Source: Pseudoduganella violaceinigra DSM 15887
GTDB lineage: Bacteria; Pseudomonadota; Gammaproteobacteria; Burkholderiales; Burkholderiaceae_D
Direction: 5' to 3'
NCBI RefSeq assembly: GCF_000425385.1
Contig: NZ_AUDI01000001.1
Location: forward strand, 1 to 64,000
DNA length: 64,000 nucleotides
Made by a program: the position numbers and the translations under genes. The notes beneath the pieces are model-generated. The model was not told where the DNA came from, searched no databases, and worked only from the letters and a program-made list of their open reading frames with translations. Positions 62,226-64,000 of the stretch are shown one piece after another. Within the stretch, counting starts at the first letter, position 1. Each line of letters starts with the position of its first letter.

Positions 62226-64000
62226 ATGAAATTGCGACCCCTGAGCCTGGCCGTCATGGCCGTGCTGTCCGGCCTGGCCGTGCAAGCGTCCGCTGAAGAC
62301 GCGCGCCATTCCTATATCGTGCAACTGGCCGACGCACCGGCCGCCAACTACACCGGCGGCGTGAGCGGCCTGAGCGCCACCAAGCCGGCTGCCGGCAAAC
62401 GCCTCGACATCACTGCGCAGAACGTGCAGGACTACATGGCCTACCTGGAGCAGAAGCAGTCGAGCGCCACCGCCATCGTACCGAACGCCGAAATCGTCCA
62501 TAAGTACAAACTCGTGCTGAACGGCTTCGCCGCCCGCCTGACCGACGCCGAAGTGCGCGCCCTGAAGAAATCCGGCGCCGTGGCCAGCATCAGCGCCGAC
62601 GAAGCGCGCCCCCTCGACACCAACTACACCCCGAAATTCCTCGGTCTCGACACCCCGGGCGAAGGCCTGTGGTCCAAGCTGGGCGGCATCGACAAGGCCG
62701 GCGAGAACGTGGTGATCGGCATCGTCGACGGCGGCATCTGGCCTGAACACACCTCCTACGCCGACCGCGTCGACGCCCAGGGCAAGCCCACCTACGATAT
62801 CAGCGGCACCCTGGTCTACGACAAACCCGCCGACTGGAACGGCGCCTGCGAAACCGGCGAAGGCTTCACCGCCGCCCATTGCAACAACAAGCTGATCGGC
62901 GCGCGCTTCTTCAATGCCGGCTTCATCGCCAGCGGCCGCCCGATACACTGGAGCGACTTCGTCTCGCCGCGCGATTCCCTGGCCGGCCCGACCGGCCATG
63001 GCGGCCACGGCACCCACACCTCGACCACGGCCGGCGGCAACTTCGGCGCCGTCGGTTCCCTGTCGGGCATTCCGGTGGGCAGCATGTCCGGCATGGCGCC
63101 GCGCGCCCGCATCGCCGCCTACAAGGTGTGCTGGACCTTCCTCGATGCCACCAATCCCGACGGCACCGGCACCCGCAATTCCTGCTTCAACTCCGACAGC
63201 GTGGCCGCGATCGACCAGGCTGTGGCCGACGGCGTGAACGTGATCAACTTCTCCATCGGCGGATCGCAAAACAGCGTCAACGACCCGGTCGAGATGGCCT
63301 TCTTCAATGCCGCCGCCGCCGGCGTGTTCGTCTCCGCGTCGGGCGGCAACTCCGGCCCGGCCAATGCGGTGGCCCACCTGTCGCCCTGGCTGACCACGGT
63401 GGCCGCCTCCACCCACAACCGCGCCAGCATCGCCAGCCTCAAGCTGGTGGGCGGCGCCAGCTATTCGGGGGCTTCCTACAACCAGGCGCCCCTGCCCGAC
63501 ACCCCGACCATCCTGGCCCGCGACGCCACCCTCAAGCCCTACGCCCAGCTGAGCACGGCCGACAAGGCCGCCGCCCGCCTGTGCTATACCGCCAGCGACC
63601 GCCTGACCTATGGCGGCGGCGCCGATGCCGCGCTCGATCCGGCCAAGGCCAGCGGCAAGGTGCTGCTGTGCGAACGCGGTAACAGCGCCCGCGTCGACAA
63701 GTCGCGCGCCGTCCGCGAAGCCGGCGGCGTCGGCATGATCCTGATGGACGCCTCCGCCACCCAGGCGCCGGCAGCCGATCCGCACAGCATTCCGACCGTG
63801 CACCTGAACTTCGCCGACGGCTCCGCCGTGCGCAGCTGGATCGCCGGCCACCCGGATGCCTTGAGCAGCATCGACAAAGCCGTGCTGACCACCAGCGCGG
63901 TGCCGGCGCCGCAACTGGCCGCGTTCTCGTCGCGCGGCCCGAACATGCACAACGCCAACATCCTCAAGCCCGACCTGACCGCCCCCGGCGTCGACATCCT
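62226..64000 (+). CDS. Secreted subtilisin-family (S8) serine protease, 5' part
   Basis: The frame is open from the ATG at 62226 (AAGGA nine bases upstream) to the right edge: 591 codons, incomplete. The signal peptide begins MKLRPLSLAVMAVLSGLAVQ and is cut near ASA/ED. An inhibitor-I9-type propeptide follows (YIVQLADAP near 35, YKLVLNGFAARL near 98). Catalytic Asp168 is in GIVDGGIW and His261 in GHGTHTSTTAGG. A PA-like insert lies near residues 440-545. The frame ends at KPDLTAPGVDI, directly before the expected GTSM nucleophile region beyond the window. It resembles large plant-cucumisin-like bacterial subtilases. It is a possible substrate of the neighbouring secretion system. Confidence 0.93.
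   Translation, partial: MKLRPLSLAVMAVLSGLAVQASAEDARHSYIVQLADAPAANYTGGVSGLSATKPAAGKRLDITAQNVQDYMAYLEQKQSSATAIVPNAEIVHKYKLVLNGFAARLTDAEVRALKKSGAVASISADEARPLDTNYTPKFLGLDTPGEGLWSKLGGIDKAGENVVIGIVDGGIWPEHTSYADRVDAQGKPTYDISGTLVYDKPADWNGACETGEGFTAAHCNNKLIGARFFNAGFIASGRPIHWSDFVSPRDSLAGPTGHGGHGTHTSTTAGGNFGAVGSLSGIPVGSMSGMAPRARIAAYKVCWTFLDATNPDGTGTRNSCFNSDSVAAIDQAVADGVNVINFSIGGSQNSVNDPVEMAFFNAAAAGVFVSASGGNSGPANAVAHLSPWLTTVAASTHNRASIASLKLVGGASYSGASYNQAPLPDTPTILARDATLKPYAQLSTADKAAARLCYTASDRLTYGGGADAALDPAKASGKVLLCERGNSARVDKSRAVREAGGVGMILMDASATQAPAADPHSIPTVHLNFADGSAVRSWIAGHPDALSSIDKAVLTTSAVPAPQLAAFSSRGPNMHNANILKPDLTAPGVDI

Noticed and set aside
62208..63950. 580-codon minus-strand frame opposite the subtilase
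   Set aside because: Gly/Ala/His-rich antisense frame with no domain; the plus strand has a signal peptide and the Asp/His catalytic motifs of S8 proteases.

Overview
The window looks like chromosomal DNA of a high-GC betaproteobacterium, most likely Burkholderiales/Oxalobacteraceae of the Massilia-Duganella-Janthinobacterium type. The grounds are the overall gene content, a Burkholderiales-style porin, the AcnD/PrpF form of the methylcitrate cycle, two PEP-CTERM-like exported proteins, and LytS/LytTR two-component pairs. The family assignment is an inference; no database search was possible.

Layout. 1-381: 5' end of a 16S rRNA gene with its leader and promoter, reading leftward. 483-3458: a LytS-type kinase, a LytTR regulator and a small soluble NarL-type kinase. 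3538-6100: porin, an unknown protein and CysB. 6249-12170: a sulfate assimilation operon (cysI, DUF934, cysH, cysD, cysN, cobA). CysH carries the cysteine pairs of the iron-sulfur APS-reductase type and no APS kinase gene is present here, so sulfate probably goes APS to sulfite directly. 12918-15582: cbiX, lptG and lptF, coupled by 1-4 nt overlaps. 15625-19566: pepA, a small accessory stretch with a lipoprotein and a phage-like protein, then xthA. 19563-22859: a five-PAS GGDEF-EAL protein. 23103-30744: propionate catabolism (prpB-prpC-acnD-prpF, divergent from prpR), with a textbook sigma-54 promoter and two inverted repeats that I read as PrpR sites.

30834-35940: an unusual array of three LytS-type kinases, one LytTR regulator and an exported alpha/beta hydrolase. 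It also holds sequence scars suggesting that a further kinase copy and a further regulator copy were lost. 35944-45316: Tricorn-like protease, NIDO-type PEP-CTERM protein, clpA/clpS, a cold shock protein, a GNAT acetyltransferase and a protein resembling PoNe-toxin immunity proteins. 46124-47418: a lower-GC accessory patch with an HNH endonuclease and a decayed trypsin-like peptidase. 47419-51884: icd, an RsuA/RluE-type pseudouridine synthase, an Ala/Ser-rich small exported protein, rpsT and murJ.

51897-61129: an 11-gene, tightly overlapping leftward operon that I consider the most interesting system here. It combines type II secretion components (GspG, GspF, GspE, secretin, three minor pseudopilins) with an inner-membrane platform that looks like PilM-PilN-PilO-PilP of type IV pili rather than GspC/L/M. 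The secretin has an N-terminal TPR-like region and a lipobox, and the last pseudopilin lacks Glu5 and ends in a Pro/Glu-rich tail. Divergent from it lie a PEP-CTERM-like protein and a secreted subtilisin-family protease, which runs off the right edge and is a candidate substrate by position only.

No CRISPR array, intact insertion sequence or tRNA was recognised.
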